DNA of 64,000 nt from Morinoia aosen (Eukaryota > Arthropoda > Malacostraca > Amphipoda > Talitridae), in NCBI GenBank assembly GCA_030386875.1, contig CM059564.1, forward strand, positions 43,978,075-44,042,074. The letters are read 5' to 3'. Position 1 is the stretch's first letter. Each line of letters starts with the position of its first letter. The notes under the pieces are model-generated. The model worked only from the letters and a program-made list of their open reading frames with translations. It did not search any database and had not been told where the DNA came from. Shown here in pieces: positions 19,015 to 32,900 of the stretch. Position numbers and translations under genes: made by a program.

Positions 19015-22000
19015 TTATGCGCGGACTGTGAATTTTCGGTAAGAACTTGATAGAGTGAATGAAGAGAAATCCGAACTGGAATCGGATAGTGATTACGTTC
19101 ACCAACTCTGTCGTTGAAAATAGTTCCACCTTCAGATCGTGTAATCGCTATTGGCTCCTACAGTAAAATCTTCTATTTCAGCTTTCATGTATTTGCAGTA
19201 AAAAATGTTTCGATTTTAGTCATAAGATTTTGACTAAACTCTTTTAAACTTTGAAGACACGAATTTTATGGTTGAATTATCACTAGAATCTACATGGATC
19301 AGTTGAGTATAATAATGTACTCTTACCACGCTCAAAGGTTAGCTGGAGTAGATAATTATTTCATCCAGAAATGCATTTAAGCACTATTCATATAATCATT
19401 AGCCAGCAGTAGTTTTCCAAGTAGTTCAACATAATTAAGGTATCGGTGTAACAAAATACGGTCTTATCAATCAGAGTTCAAGTTGCAGATAAAGCTCGAT
19501 CTACTGTAGTTGCGAAATTGCACCTGCAAAATCCTAGAGCCGTAAAAGACTTGGCGTGGAAGTCTATTATTCTGTTTATGGTTGATCAGTCTTGAGAGCG
19601 TTTTCTTATTCGTGAATAGCAATGCATCTATGTTGGACACAGGCTACGAAATTGTGCTCAGTATTTATTTTTTTCGATTAATATCTCAAATATTTCACCT
19701 ATTACCACTTTCTTCGTATTTGATTTGGATTAGCGGAAAAAGGATTTTCATGTCAAATTCGTTTCCTTGTTTTTTTGGAGTTAGTTTTTGAGCTGCAAGA
19801 CTTATATTTTGATTCATTGAAATGCATGTACTTTTCCAACCCCTCTAGAGGATTAATCTATTGTATATTTTGCAATAAGCGCTCTTAAAAGGAAGATGCG
19901 AAGTTCCGAGCTCAAGCTTAGGTAGGCTTTTCTTCGGCTGAAATTGAATTGGTTTTTCTACTGTGTTACAGACGTGGATCTTTTGTTTCGGTTCACCGAC
20001 TTCTCTTTAGCCGATTGCTAGCACCTTTCAGAAAAAATCTAGACTAGAGGTTATCTGTTTAATGGGAACGCAGAAAGTAAAACAACCTCATGACTCATAC
20101 GCATATGAAAGTTATTGTTTTACTACGCTAATCTAGTGATCAAGGTTTTGGTGCGTCTGCAAATGCAGGTTCTGCATTATCTTCCTTCGATTGGGTTAAC
20201 TTGAATCCTGTTACATCTGTCACGTCTCCTTCCAACCTCCTCCTCATCGTGATCTAATTTTTGTATGTAAACTTTGTATTGAGACGTTGGTCTTGTGTGT
20301 CGGAAACATTTTCGATTGTTCTTCGACTTAGAAATCAGGTGAGCTGCACAAGTGCGAGTACAATAAGATAGCAAAAAAAAAATAGGAACTGATATACATG
20401 TTGACGATGTAGCAGAATGCTATATAGTGCGACAATAAATATATGTAACAAACGGGTTATTGCAGTAGAATTATTCGTTGAAGCTAACGACACTGTCAGT
20501 ATCATTGTAAATGTCTATTGTAAAATACTTGAATTTCCCGGGGATCAAAATTACAAACTCCTTTTTCTTTGTGTTACGAAAACAAGAATGGAATATTTGT
20601 TTTCAAATTCGAAGTACAAACCTAACTCAAGTAATTGCTGAACTAATTTTATAGTGCGGATTCTTTGTTTTTTTTTTTAATTTATTCTGACACTTGTATT
20701 GGTGCTTTCACAAATTCATCGTGTTGTTGTGGGTGAGAATTGTTATTTAGGGCTGAGTCTTTCGTATCATCTTTGTTGCAAAGATTTATATATGTTATCT
20801 TAGAATTGAGTGCAATTATCTCTAATTCACAACCTTTTTAGAGGGAAACTTTTATTCCGCACAAATTTAGCTTCAAAGTTGGCGCCCTTGTGTAGTTGTC
20901 TCATTTCTAATATTTATATGTTCACATCTTGAATGTTCAGTAGATCAGAGCACTTCATGTATTTTTGTTGAAGTGATCATGACTTTAGAATGTAAAACAG
21001 TTTTGGAGCCACCGCCTTTTTCACGGCCGTATAAGATTTATCATATTTTATTAAATTGTTTGATTTGAGTTACAATCATTTTTGGAAATGAATGAGCTTA
21101 CATTCACTCGTGCATTTTAGAAATAATTCTTCAGAAGCAATTTGAAAGTTGAACGTAGAGTCCGGCAACGTGTCTCAAATTAGCGTTAATTTTAATCGTT
21201 TGTGCACTCTGTGCTGCTGCATTAAAATTATATCTTTGACAATAAGTGGCTGACAATATGGTGTTGTCGGCTTTAGGCATGAAACTGTTGAATATATCTA
21301 GAGAGCGTCGGTATCTCTTCTCGATTCGTTAAATAGACTGTCTAATTTGTGTCTTGCATACTATGTTCTATACTATACTAAAAATTTGCAGCATTCACAA
21401 AAATGCTATGTCTCGACTCGAAGCTTATATTATGTGCTTTGTTTTTACGTAATTTCGTGCAGCGCAGAAATTTAATTTCAGCATTTCGTACGTGCTTCAG
21501 TTATGCTACGTGACGCCCCAATTTATTTACAGTGAGGGGAAATTAACTGGATAATAAAGTCCTAATGTTTATTTCTATACAATTTTTGAGGCCATTACGG
21601 GATTACATGTACATTGCTTTAAATGAATGTATGTATATCGAAGGAACGGCAAAAGTTGAAATGCGTTTTACGATCGTCACGGTAGTAACGCTTTATGTAG
21701 ATAATTTAACTCGATCATATACAGACTTTCGGAAGTTCAACTATTAAAAAGGTAAAGACACCATAATGCAACATGAGACTACTAGTTTCTATACGCACAA
21801 GTATCACTGATGGTATATAATTGCTACTATCACCTGTGGCTCTCCATTGAAACGTGTAGCAGATGTTACCTCCGTGCAATTTATGTGCTGCCAGCTCCAA
21901 GGTTTAGCCTTAATTATCTCTTCACACCAATCAAATGAATCAAATTCATAGTTTTTGTATTAGAACGTTTCTATACAATTCAGTATTCGAACGTTTAACT

Positions 22001-23824
22001 AATATTCCGGTGTAATATTCCTGAAGAACAAAAGGTAATTCAGCAACTGGGGCTTATACAAACAAGCTAGACTGCCGTATGTAAAACACTCCTTAGCAAT
22101 TTTTCCTGGCAGTTGACAATCTGTTCATTGAGGATTATCATTCACTTCGCTCCCACTAATAAATTGCTGGGAATCGTTATCTACTGTGCATCAGACAAAA
22201 ATCATCTTAACATAATTTAAAAAAGTTTAGTCAAACCCAAACAGGTAGAATTCGAAAAACTTATGTGAAACCATCAGCTTATTGTGAGCACTTTTGTACT
22301 CATTTTACCGATATCACAACTGTCATTACACTGGCACTAACATCACGTTGCGACTAACATAAGGAAAATGAACTGCCAGTTAAGAAGTGAGCGTCAGAAA
22401 ACACTGTATGGAACAAATTCAACAAAGAAAACAAAATAACTGGAATGGTACAAGAAGTGGAGAGCAAAACCCTTTGATACGTTCGAAGAGTTGAAGTAAT
22501 CTAATTTGAATTATTACCCACTATACTGCTGATGCGCAATTCATATTCCAACGATTTGCTTCACATTTGTATTATATTAGCTGTGACGAGCTTGTGTGAC
22601 ACATACGATGCAGGTAGCCCATGCCCAGCATGTACAATGAACGCAGAGCATGGCATAATTATTATACGGGGTAGATAATGACACCAAGATAGTCTGTTAC
22701 TTAATGCCAAATTTTATATATAAGATAACTGGAAATGACACTGGCGTTTGCGTAAGCAATGAGTTTGAAGTTAAGTTAGAGACGAGCAGTGACAACCCAC
22801 TATCGCCTCAGGTGCTCATATCTTATCTTAAGGTATCGAGAAAAACTGTGCATGGCTATTTGCTCTATTGTGCGAGGATATTTTGGTGATTTAAATTATA
22901 TTTATATTCATTTGTGCACTTAGCGCCTCACGTGATTAGTTCCTCTCGAGCAATTGCCCTTCTTACAGTCCAACCTTACTTTTTATCGTCCGTCCCATGC
23001 TGTTAAACAGAAAGCGATCTGCTGCAAAGGTTGTGCTTAGTTCTTTTCGCATCCCTCCAATACATTGCTCATGATGCTTCAGTAATCATGTACTACGCCT
23101 ATTGATCCACTTCGTCAGGATTTTGGTCCTCAATAGTAGTTCAATGAGACGAGCAGGTGGTGCATGCCGTAACGAAATTGTTGCCGTGAAAGGATTATGT
23201 ATTTTTTATCGAAATTATATTGAGATTTAATATGTTGGCAGTTTTTATTTCAAATCCCATGTCAGGCATGAGTTTTTAGTGGAGAAATGTCATCGCCTTT
23301 TATGCTCCAATCGTGGCACAAAATAATTTTATCAAACGAAGAATTTTGTCCTTATTTTGGATATTTTACTACAAATTTTTCATTATGACTTCGCCAAGTT
23401 CAAATTAAGATGAATTTAAGCATGATATGGTTGAATTCGAAAATTCTAGCTAAGATCGAAAATAAAAAAGCCAAGATGCCAAATTTAAAAAATAAAAGAT
23501 CGGGGGTAACTGATATAATGAATGTATGCAATCAAAATTTTTTACAAATTATAAGTGATCAAGCAAATTTTTCGTGACTTCAATAGAAAATAGCGTTATA
23601 TTGTACCGTTGGCTAAAAAGAAATGTATTTTCAGTTATCGTACAGGATACAGTCTAAAAAAAGGGGGGAGAACAAGGAGCCAAAGCGACCACTTCTCACT
23701 GAACTTGCCATTTAATTGACTACAAGCTAACACGAATTTTAAAAACGCACTTGCAATTTAGTGAAATTGTTTAAAAAGACGTACTGTCCGTTATGTGAAA
23801 CTGAAAAGACGTTCCGATAGATAC
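19015..23824. other. Intergenic or 3' region of the TIR-domain gene
   Basis: AT-rich DNA (well over 60 percent). The next exon or exons of the minus-strand TIR gene should lie here or further left, because exon 7 ends in phase 0 at a donor, but none could be recognised. The minus-strand frame near 21820-21900 is a weak candidate. A family A relic lies at 19850-20000. Confidence 0.4.
19850..20000 (-). repeat. Family A, reverse-orientation relic
   Basis: Contains TTCCGAGCTCAAGCTTAGGT followed by AGGCTTTTCTT and CGGTTCACCGAC, which match the reverse complement of the 3' half of family A copies such as 24230-24420. Strongly decayed. Confidence 0.5.
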
Positions 23825-23962
23825 CTCACTGCAGTTGTACAAGGCCACGGTCTGCTGAGGAGATGTGGGGGCACCGAGATCATCCAGGAGGCGTCTCGTG
23901 TCATCGTCTAGCCCCGCCAGGTGGTGGGGGCGTTGAGTGATTGACGACAGGCAGCTTTCTAC
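23825..23962 (-). CDS. TIR gene exon 7
   Basis: Acceptor GACATTTCAG, donor GAG|GTATCT; 46 codons, phase 0 to 0. VESCLSSITQRPHHLAGLDD then TRRLLDDLGAPTSPQQ: no recognised motif. Not terminal, since there is no stop before the donor. Confidence 0.62.
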
Positions 23963-26900
23963 CTGAAATGTCAATAATAGAGTCAGAAGTGTTTACTCGA
24001 GTCTAACTTATAAAATTACACATGACATTCAACTACATAGATGGTCATCATGAGAATTCAAATTCGGTAAATAACTACAGTTTAGATTAGTTCAGATGAT
24101 AGTTCAAGCCTTCCAAACCGCAACAAAGGCGTTCCAATGGGAGGAATAAAGAAGGCACCATTTAGTATGGACTTGAGGGAACGCGAACTTAACGTACAAG
24201 GTGCATAAAAATCGTAAATTCGGAAAAAAGTTGAAGAAAGTAGTAGGTGATGAAAAACAGGACAGACGTGAACTGAAAAAGAAGGTCCGTAACAAAACAC
24301 AAACTTTTTTCAACAAAAAGAAGGCCTACCTAACCTTCAGCTCGGGACTTCACATATTCTCCCAAGAGTGCTAACTCCCATCGATACAATAATTGAATCT
24401 CCCTTCTCCCTTGAGGGGATAACATTATTTTATAGTTCAATGTCGTTTACTACGAATTTGCACTAAATGATATGTTTCGAAACACAAGGCACTTAACCAA
24501 CAGCGCTTTCAAATATTTCATTAGACTAAATGTGACATGATGCAAATAATACATTAAAATTCTCGTAAGAGGCTCATTTGTTCCAATTCGATATATAAAA
24601 ATCAGCTGAAAATATCTCGCACACTTTCGATTTGTTCCTGCCAACAGCAATTTCTTTATCTGTATTAGGAATTCATGTGCAGCACTCTAGAATGCTCGAC
24701 AAGAGGCTACAGTAGATAAGGTTTTAAGCGATAACAGCTGGAAGACCTCGGATCGTAAGAGAACACGTGTATTTACCGTAGACAAAGCATTAATTTTTTT
24801 CTTAATGAACTTTTTTGTACGGAAAAATAGATAACCCAAGATGTATTGTTTTGCGTCGCACTATATGAACATTGTTAATATATCAATGATTAGGAGGATG
24901 AGGGAATTACCGATAAAGAGTATTATGAACGAGACAAATATCTCATAACAAATAAATAGTTACACTACAAATAACTTTCCTGACGCACTTCTGAGCAAAA
25001 TATTTTTATTTATTTTAAGCCTCCCTATCCGCCACGAAGGCGATCCAAAGAGAGGAATAGGGAAGGCACCATTTAGTATGGATTTAAGGGAACGCGGAAT
25101 TTATGCGGAAAGGGTAAAGAAACAGTTGAGAAAGCAGTTTATGAAACAAGATAAAAATCGAAGAAGAAAGTAGTAAGTGCTGAAAAACCGGACAGCAGTG
25201 AATCGAAAAAAGGTATTCCTTAACGAAAATCATTTCATTTAAACAAAAACATGGCTTCCTCACACATTTTCCCCTAGGAGTGCTGATAGCGAAAATAAAG
25301 AAAGCGTACTCAATTCAACTACTTCCTCTCCTACCGCATCAAGCTAAAGCCAATAAGGAAAATTCAAGGAAGAAAGTAAAAAATATTATAATCTGACGAG
25401 CGAGCAACATTACGAAGAACATGACACTCTAGAACAAAAATGCAGGACGAAAGTCGTGACAGCGCGAAGCCCCTATAGTCAATTGGTTTCAATTAAAAAG
25501 TTTCCTTTCGCGTAAATGAATGATTATATTCTAATATTAGCCGGCGAAGATCAGATTCTATTACTTGATAAAAAAATTAGAGATCGGCGTTTTTTTTTTG
25601 CTCAAGACTCAAAACATGTACGGTTGACGAAGTTAAGAGTGCTGTCAACTTACACTTGTCGTATGAAATTTGTCGGTGTTTTCACTTGATGTTTCAGAAT
25701 TTATAAAACCTTCGCATGTACGCTGAGAATATATGTTCAATGTTCGGAGCAAACCCACTCTCACGGAAGTATTTTGGTTGGTTAGTTTGAAAAGCATTGA
25801 ATATTTCTGCTTGAAACAACGCGTTTCATTTAAAATCTGTCAAATTTGATTGAATACGAGTTTAGCAATACCAAGTTAAAGGCCTTCGTAGAAGAGTTTT
25901 TAGCTTCTGATCGAAATTGAGTTCGTGACTGCTGGTCGGTCAGCAGCATTATGAAAATTCCCTCAGTAACCACCGGTGGGTCATGTCCACTGAAAGTATT
26001 AATGGCCCAGCTTGTAATGTTCAATGGGTGTGGGTCTGACTCCCATCTCGTGCTGGTCCACCGATGGAAAACGCGTTTATTGGGTCAAGAAATGTGAAAA
26101 ATGGGTACTGATGATTTCCCTTGAATTAGAAAATGTGGAATTAATTTTCGCATATCCATAAAATAACCTTTCTAGATAATAAAATGAATTTTGAGTGTAC
26201 TGATGCGCAGCCATTTGAAAATACAGGCTAAAACTTAACTGATTTTAATCAGAAAATGTCACACGAGTTCTCAAAATAAATAACAACCATGGAAGACTTC
26301 TCCCTACGTTACCTAGTACCTGATACTAACCCTGTTGGCTTTAGAAAATCAATCAATCAAATCCAGTCAATCCTCAACCAATTCATTAACACGTTACCAC
26401 GTTTTTCGCGGTTGCTACGGTAGGTTTGGTTAGGTTGGAAAAAACCGTATTGCAAACCGGCTTTATTGCTTGAATACATGTTTAACCTTTCTCAGAAGTG
26501 TGACAAATACAATTGCACGGTAATGTTACCTTGTATGATAAAATTTTATTTCGTAAAAGGTAGTGAAATAGTTGAAATGCCATTCATTTATACCGGTACG
26601 CAAATGAGCAAATAACCTAGTGGTACACATATGTACCAATACGTAGTTTTGATAGAATAAATCCCCCTGTCTCACCTTGAGAAGATTTGAGGCAGAGGGC
26701 GCAGACTGGAAGAGCTCGAGCGCCTTCTTCACGGCGCGCTCCTGCGACTGGCGGAGGTGCTTTTCTTGCAGCAGCCGACGCGTCTCGGCCTGCAGTTGCC
26801 GCGTGTCTCGTACCTGCCGCTGCTCCGTCACGCTGATGCATTTAGAGACCTGTGGAACCGCAAAAAGAAGTGCTAACAAAATAGAATAAATAATAAAATT

Positions 26901-29900
26901 GTAGTAATACTATAATAATGAAATAGTAATGATAGTAATAAAAATAAATAAAAGGTGCAACGAATGACGGAACTCTAGCATCCAAATTGAAGGTTCAATT
27001 TTAATACTGTGCTAGACAATTGAGTTCCGTACTGCCATGCATTCGATTATTTTTGGTCGAAATGAAAATTGTTCCATCTACAAATATTAGATTAATTTGA
27101 AGAAATCTCCAGTCGAAGTTGCAATGGTTCTTGCGCCGAAATAAAGAGATTAACATTGAAACTATACAGTAGACATTTCTTAACCCAAAACTGGGTTAAC
27201 AAAATGAAGCCTCAGCTGCTGAAACCCAGACAAATCGTTGAAAACTTTTCAGGAGGTTGATGCAGCAAACACACTTAGAAGAATCAAGTTTCATAGATCG
27301 AACAATCAAAGTAAAACCCTGTATCGAGCGGATCGAAAGAGGAATCAATGAATTTCATGGAATCTAGATGCATCATTTATTGATTCGATAAGTTGCAGGA
27401 CTCGTAACTTCGAATGATCTTATCATGACTTGAACAAAGCACGAAGCTTAAGTAAATAAGTGAAGAATACAATTAGAAAGATTATTTCACCTAAAGTGAG
27501 TCAATAGCGAATCAAGCTTTTTACGAAGCTAGGATTTTTGCATGATCCAACGCTGCATTGGTATTTTTAGAACTGTAGTTCATTATAAGTAGAATTAATG
27601 ATTAAAAAAAGTGTGATTAACAACGTATTTAGCTCTACGGTTATCAAGAAGAAAAATAAATGAAGCATGTTTGAAATTTCGTAGACTTTTTCCTTCAAAA
27701 TATATTGCACACATACATTCGTTTGATTTTCCGTACTACGACTGAATGAAAATTGAATTTCCCTCTTTTTTTAGCTACTAAATTGCGATTGTATCGTAGA
27801 AATATTTCTCACATTTGAATATGCTTCGTTTTTAAGTTCAGATTTCCTTTCTGGCAGCTAGTACATGAAATCCTTCTAGATAAATATTTACTATGCAAGA
27901 AAATCTATATTGAATAAACCTTTCAACTGCTACGCACAACATTTGCGCCTAAATTTATAAAACATCACATTTGAACTGAGAAAACACGTAGGAAACTAAT
28001 GTTCACAATCCTCACGGGCTTATGCGAGTGTTGCCATGTTCTCATCAACATAATTCCTAATTAGCTTGAAGCTCACTTGCTTCATGTAGGCCTTAGGCTC
28101 GGTGAGGCGAATAGGCCGGAAGAGGATTGCCCCCAGAGGGAAGATGCGATTGGGAGTCGCGCTCACGAGGGAGTCTTCTCTGGCTCGGGGTGTCCCAGTC
28201 AACGCCTGGCACTGGGTGGACGGGATGGAAGTTGGCACTACAACGGGCACTATTTTCCTGGACTTGGCCGCGTTGCTCAAGTGGATCGCCAAGCAGTCCT
28301 ATGTACAGATTAGATGTTAAAGTCTCCTTAATCGCTAAAAAGAAGCCGTTCCGAAGAAAGGGAGGAGGAAGGCGCCATTTAGTATAAATATGATGGAACG
28401 TAGAATTTGAGCCCGAGGTGCATAGAAACAGTAAGTTGAGAGAAAGAAAGTTCATGAAACAAGATAAAAGGTGAAGAGTAGTAAAAACAGGAAAAACAGG
28501 ACAGGCTGAAAACAGGACAGCAGTAAACCGAAAAAAGGTCGTCCTGAACATGACAAAAAGCTTTCATTTTCTCCACTCAGATGTGATATCCGGCCACAAT
28601 GTTACTCCATTTTATCCCACGTACACATGTCCGTATAATGCTGAAGAGTTTTGTTGTTTCTTGACTGTAACCTGAGTTTTCTTAAAAATTTCTATGAAGA
28701 AATTAAAAACCACTTCATTTTTACGTTTTTCGAAGTCTTCTTTTCCTTTTAGTTATTTTTTCCGAATAATTTCTTAGTTATTTTTTCCGAATTTCTTGGT
28801 TTCTTTCTTCTTACAGTGAGCTCAACTGTCATTTTCGGTGTAGTAGATGGTAGGTTGTTTTTATCTTTTTATTTTCTATGTGTATTTTTTTCTTATATTT
28901 CATTTTCAATAAGTATATATATTAATATGTGCGTGTACGTATGTAGGTATATATATATATATATCTACATAAATAGATATACATGTTTCTATTTCATTTC
29001 TTTACGTAAAAACCATCCGGTTAATAAATCTTTTTGCACTAGCGAAATGATTCAAAAATAGATCATCACTTCCCCAGAGGGCGTTTCTGTGAATCGGATT
29101 AATGACAAATACTAATGAAATAAAGCGCAATTTGAGCATATGAATCGTGGTAAAATTATCTTTCTGTCCGTATGTTGTACAAGCTATGAATTTTGATGTT
29201 GAGTATATGTTTGTTTACGCATTTCTGCCAAAATTTTGTAGATATTTGTCAATCATGAGTGGTAACCGGCTTACACTGTATCTCCATTTTATCCCATGTA
29301 CCCATGTCCGCATGATGTTGCAGAGAATATCGAGAAGATATGAAATATGTTTTTTTGTTGTTGTTCCTCGGCGGTAACTCGAGTTTTCTTAAAATTTCTT
29401 TTAGGAAATTAAAAAACTATTCCATTTATGCGTTTTTCGAAGTCGTTTTTCTATTCCTTATCTTTCCTCAGGTTATTTCTTACGATTCATCAGAGCTTCG
29501 GCTGTCATTTTAAATATAGAAAGAGCAAGATTATTTTTCATGTTTATACTTCTATTCATTTTTCTTATATTCATTTTCAATACGTATATATATGAATATG
29601 TGTGTTAGTTTGTGCATGAGTGTGTACGTGTGCGCACGCAAACAAATGTCTATGTATCAGTGTACACATGCACACGTTCGCACATATATACACGCACATG
29701 TACATATATATGTTTCTATTTATACTTTTTGCGTAAGAAGCAAAACCTCAAGACACATTACATTTTACCTAAAGCTCTGCAATCAGTTAACACTGAACCA
29801 AATTCCAGAAATAAACAAATTGATTGCGCTTGCTTAATGATTTATAAATCGATCTATCACGACCCCGAACGAAAGGCATTTCTGTGAATAGAAGAAATTA

Positions 29901-32900
29901 AAAGTATAAACAGACAAATGGAATAAAGCGCTCATGCAAAAATTGTCTCTATATTTGTATGCCGAACAAGCCATTCATTTCATTTTTGAGTGTAAGTTTG
30001 TTTACGCATTTCTAGATGTGCGTGCTGTGTTGCGCGATGTTCTTTATAAATTACTTCGTGACTAACCTTTTCTCAGTACTTGATTGTCGGTGTTTCAATC
30101 TGGTACGGCTTAGCGTTTTTTGTATTTTTGCTCCTTCGATAATCATATAAATAACTCGAATACTACTGAAGAATTCTTCGAAACTCCCAAGTTCTTAGTT
30201 GAAATTATCGAAATAGGAAAAAGACAAGAAACGCTATACCGGAATCTCTTGGAATATAAAATATCGAAGAGATGATATTTTTCATTTCTCATTCAACTAC
30301 CCCAAGCTTGATACAGACTATTAGCACGCCACGTATGGTTTGTCTATTAGTACGCCTTGTATATTTTGTCTATTAATATGGTCGTATGGTCAATCTATTT
30401 GTCTATTAGTGCCTCGTATAGTTTGCCTATTATTAGGCCTCGTATGGCTTATCTATTCGTACACCTCGGATGGTTTGTCAATTAGTACTCCTCGTATGGA
30501 ACTTTTGTTTTAGGACGTCCTATATTAAGAAACTTTTAAAAGCCAATATGTTGGCATGTATCTCATGTGGCAACTTGAAAAATAAACCTTTTTCTTTCTA
30601 AAAAAAAAAGCCACCCAACACTCAGTTCGGGACGTAGTATTTCCCTCCTGGGAGTGCTAATTCCAGGCTACAGAGGTCAGGATGATGTATAACTTTAAAG
30701 TCTGAAGAGCAGCAGAATGAAAAGTCAGGGCCTGCCTAAGCCCACAACGAACTCGAGCAATTAGTGTTGGGGATTTTGCGGAAGATAGCTTTGGTTACCA
30801 CCGAGGAGCGTTTGTTCCCCAAAGCATCACCGACGCGGATACATACTTTCAATCCGCCTCCTTAGTGTAGCTCATGAATCCTACATGCCACTGAGAAGCG
30901 CCGAGTTTTTAGATTTATACTCGAAAGAGGGAGCAACCATTTGAAGTTAGTTGTGACATTATGGTAATAATTGCAGGCAAGTCGTCTTTTGATGGAATAT
31001 AACGAGTGAGACTTGACTGCAAAGTCAGATCGATTGAAAGATCTCCAAGTGATCAAGATACTTAAAGCAAGCAAGGGAAAAAGATGATTAAAATGATGTA
31101 CTGAACAAAATAAAAATCGTAAATAATGTGGCAGTATTGAGAATGAATACTATTGAGTTTATTTTATTTTACCTCGTCTACTTCCCCTCATTGGAACAAC
31201 TATTGTGTCTATGAGAATTAGCGCTCCCACGATATAAGATCCCGAGCTGAACGTTAGGTAGGCTTTCTTTTTGTTGCAATAGAAAAAGTATTCATTGTGT
31301 TTCACCACGGACCATCTTCTTACTGTTCATTGCAGTTATATTTTCCAGCCCATTCTAATATTTTCTTTAACTTATTTTGTCTGGTTTTCATTTTTAACCT
31401 TGTTGCTTCTATGCGCATGGTGTGGGGAAACTTTCAACAAATTGATTCTTCATTACCTTAATTTCATACTAAATGTCATTTTCTTCCCTCTTTGAAGAAC
31501 ACCGTTGTAGTTAAGGAGGTTTAACCTAACTGATAATCTAAGCAATCTATCTTCTGCTTTTCACTGCAATGTCTCAAATGAGGTCTCTCAGAAATCGTGT
31601 GAAATTATACACTAGTTTCAGCTTCATAAGCAACAAAAAGAAAAAGACTTTTATTATCACTACTGTGTAATTACTATGGAAACTATTTCTCGAAAAAGAG
31701 AACGTTCCTTGAGAACGACCCATAAATTCTTCAAGCTAGGTGTTCTGTTGGGATACAATTGATGTTAGGCATATATACATGGAAACCAACGCTACGCAAC
31801 AAGCAGCCGGCTCTGCAGCAGTGCGCGGATCGTGAGGGGATGAGGGGTGCACCACATCAGCAGATGGGAGGAGCACGTAGGAGGTAGAGGATGTATCAAG
31901 GGCTAGTCCGAAATCTATCACATATACGGGAGTTATTGTAAATAAACAAAATAGCACAGAAAAATAGTGGGTCAAAAAAAAATTATTGGCTACGAACAGG
32001 GGACGAAGAAGTCTGGGTATTTGAGAGTAAAGAGCGGAGTAATTTCAAAGTGGAGAGAGGGACACGTCGCATAAGGAAAGGACGCTTAAGAACGAACCAA
32101 TCAGAGGGCGAGGATTTGCGCGGGCATCCCGCTCAACCCTCGATGCGCAGCCTTTGTGCGGCTGACGTATAAAAGGGGTAGAAGGAGGCGGGACCGATCT
32201 ATTTGACCGGTGCAGTGGCAAGGATGTAGGCTTCCTGACGGCCAGAGGGGAGGTGAGAATACGTGGTTTAATTTATTGATAATTCATGTGGAGTCATCGA
32301 AACGTAGTACGTCTAACTTCTGGACGCAGTGATGCTAATTATTATTGAATTGCAGGCTTGATGTTTTTTGTTATGTAACAAAGTGCTTTGTGATCTGTTT
32401 TGTGAAGCGGGGGGTAAAATACTCATCCGGATTGATGTCAAAGGGAAATAAATTATGTTTGATTTTGAGAATTAAAGGGGAGTAAAGAAGTAATTCAATC
32501 AATGCCATGTGAAGTAGGTATGTTGCAGGGAATGAAGATTCAAATAGAGCTTGTCACTTAAAATGATAATCATTCACAGGCGGGTTTGGGATAGCTGGCC
32601 TGCGCGGCAGCTGAGACCGCGGAGACGTGGGCTGTGAACGCCTAACATCCGAGGGCCTGTAGCGACACAACCGGCTGAGCGTTCGCAACCTTGCAGCGGG
32701 CAGCCAGCCTGGTATTCAACGCTAATGACGAAGCCTGGAGGCTGTGTTCGAGCCTCGACAGGCCAACGACAGGGTATTTACTCCAGTTGTAATAGTGAAG
32801 AATGAAGGGAAGAAGAAGCACGCCGAACAGTGCAGATCTTTGTTTGGCGCGCAGAGAGTGTTATGAATGTAGGCATCAAGTGCAAATTTACAAGGAGGTC

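Larger units (their letters stand above)
23963..26675. other. TIR gene intron 6
   Basis: AT-rich intron with two family A copies and one family B copy. No other gene seen. Confidence 0.6.

Noticed and set aside
24082..24316. Recurring minus-strand peptide FFRFTAVLF in several places (24.2, 28.5, 45.2 kb)
   Set aside because: The recurrence comes from family A copies, not from a gene family; frames are short and broken differently.
29592..29887. Cys/His-looking frames (CTHAHVRTYIHAHVHIYV)
   Set aside because: Translation of a GTGTGCG/CACATA microsatellite.
32640..32780. tRNA-like B-box words (GTTCGAGCC) in the GC-rich island
   Set aside because: No cloverleaf with acceptor and anticodon stems could be formed by eye, so no tRNA gene is called.
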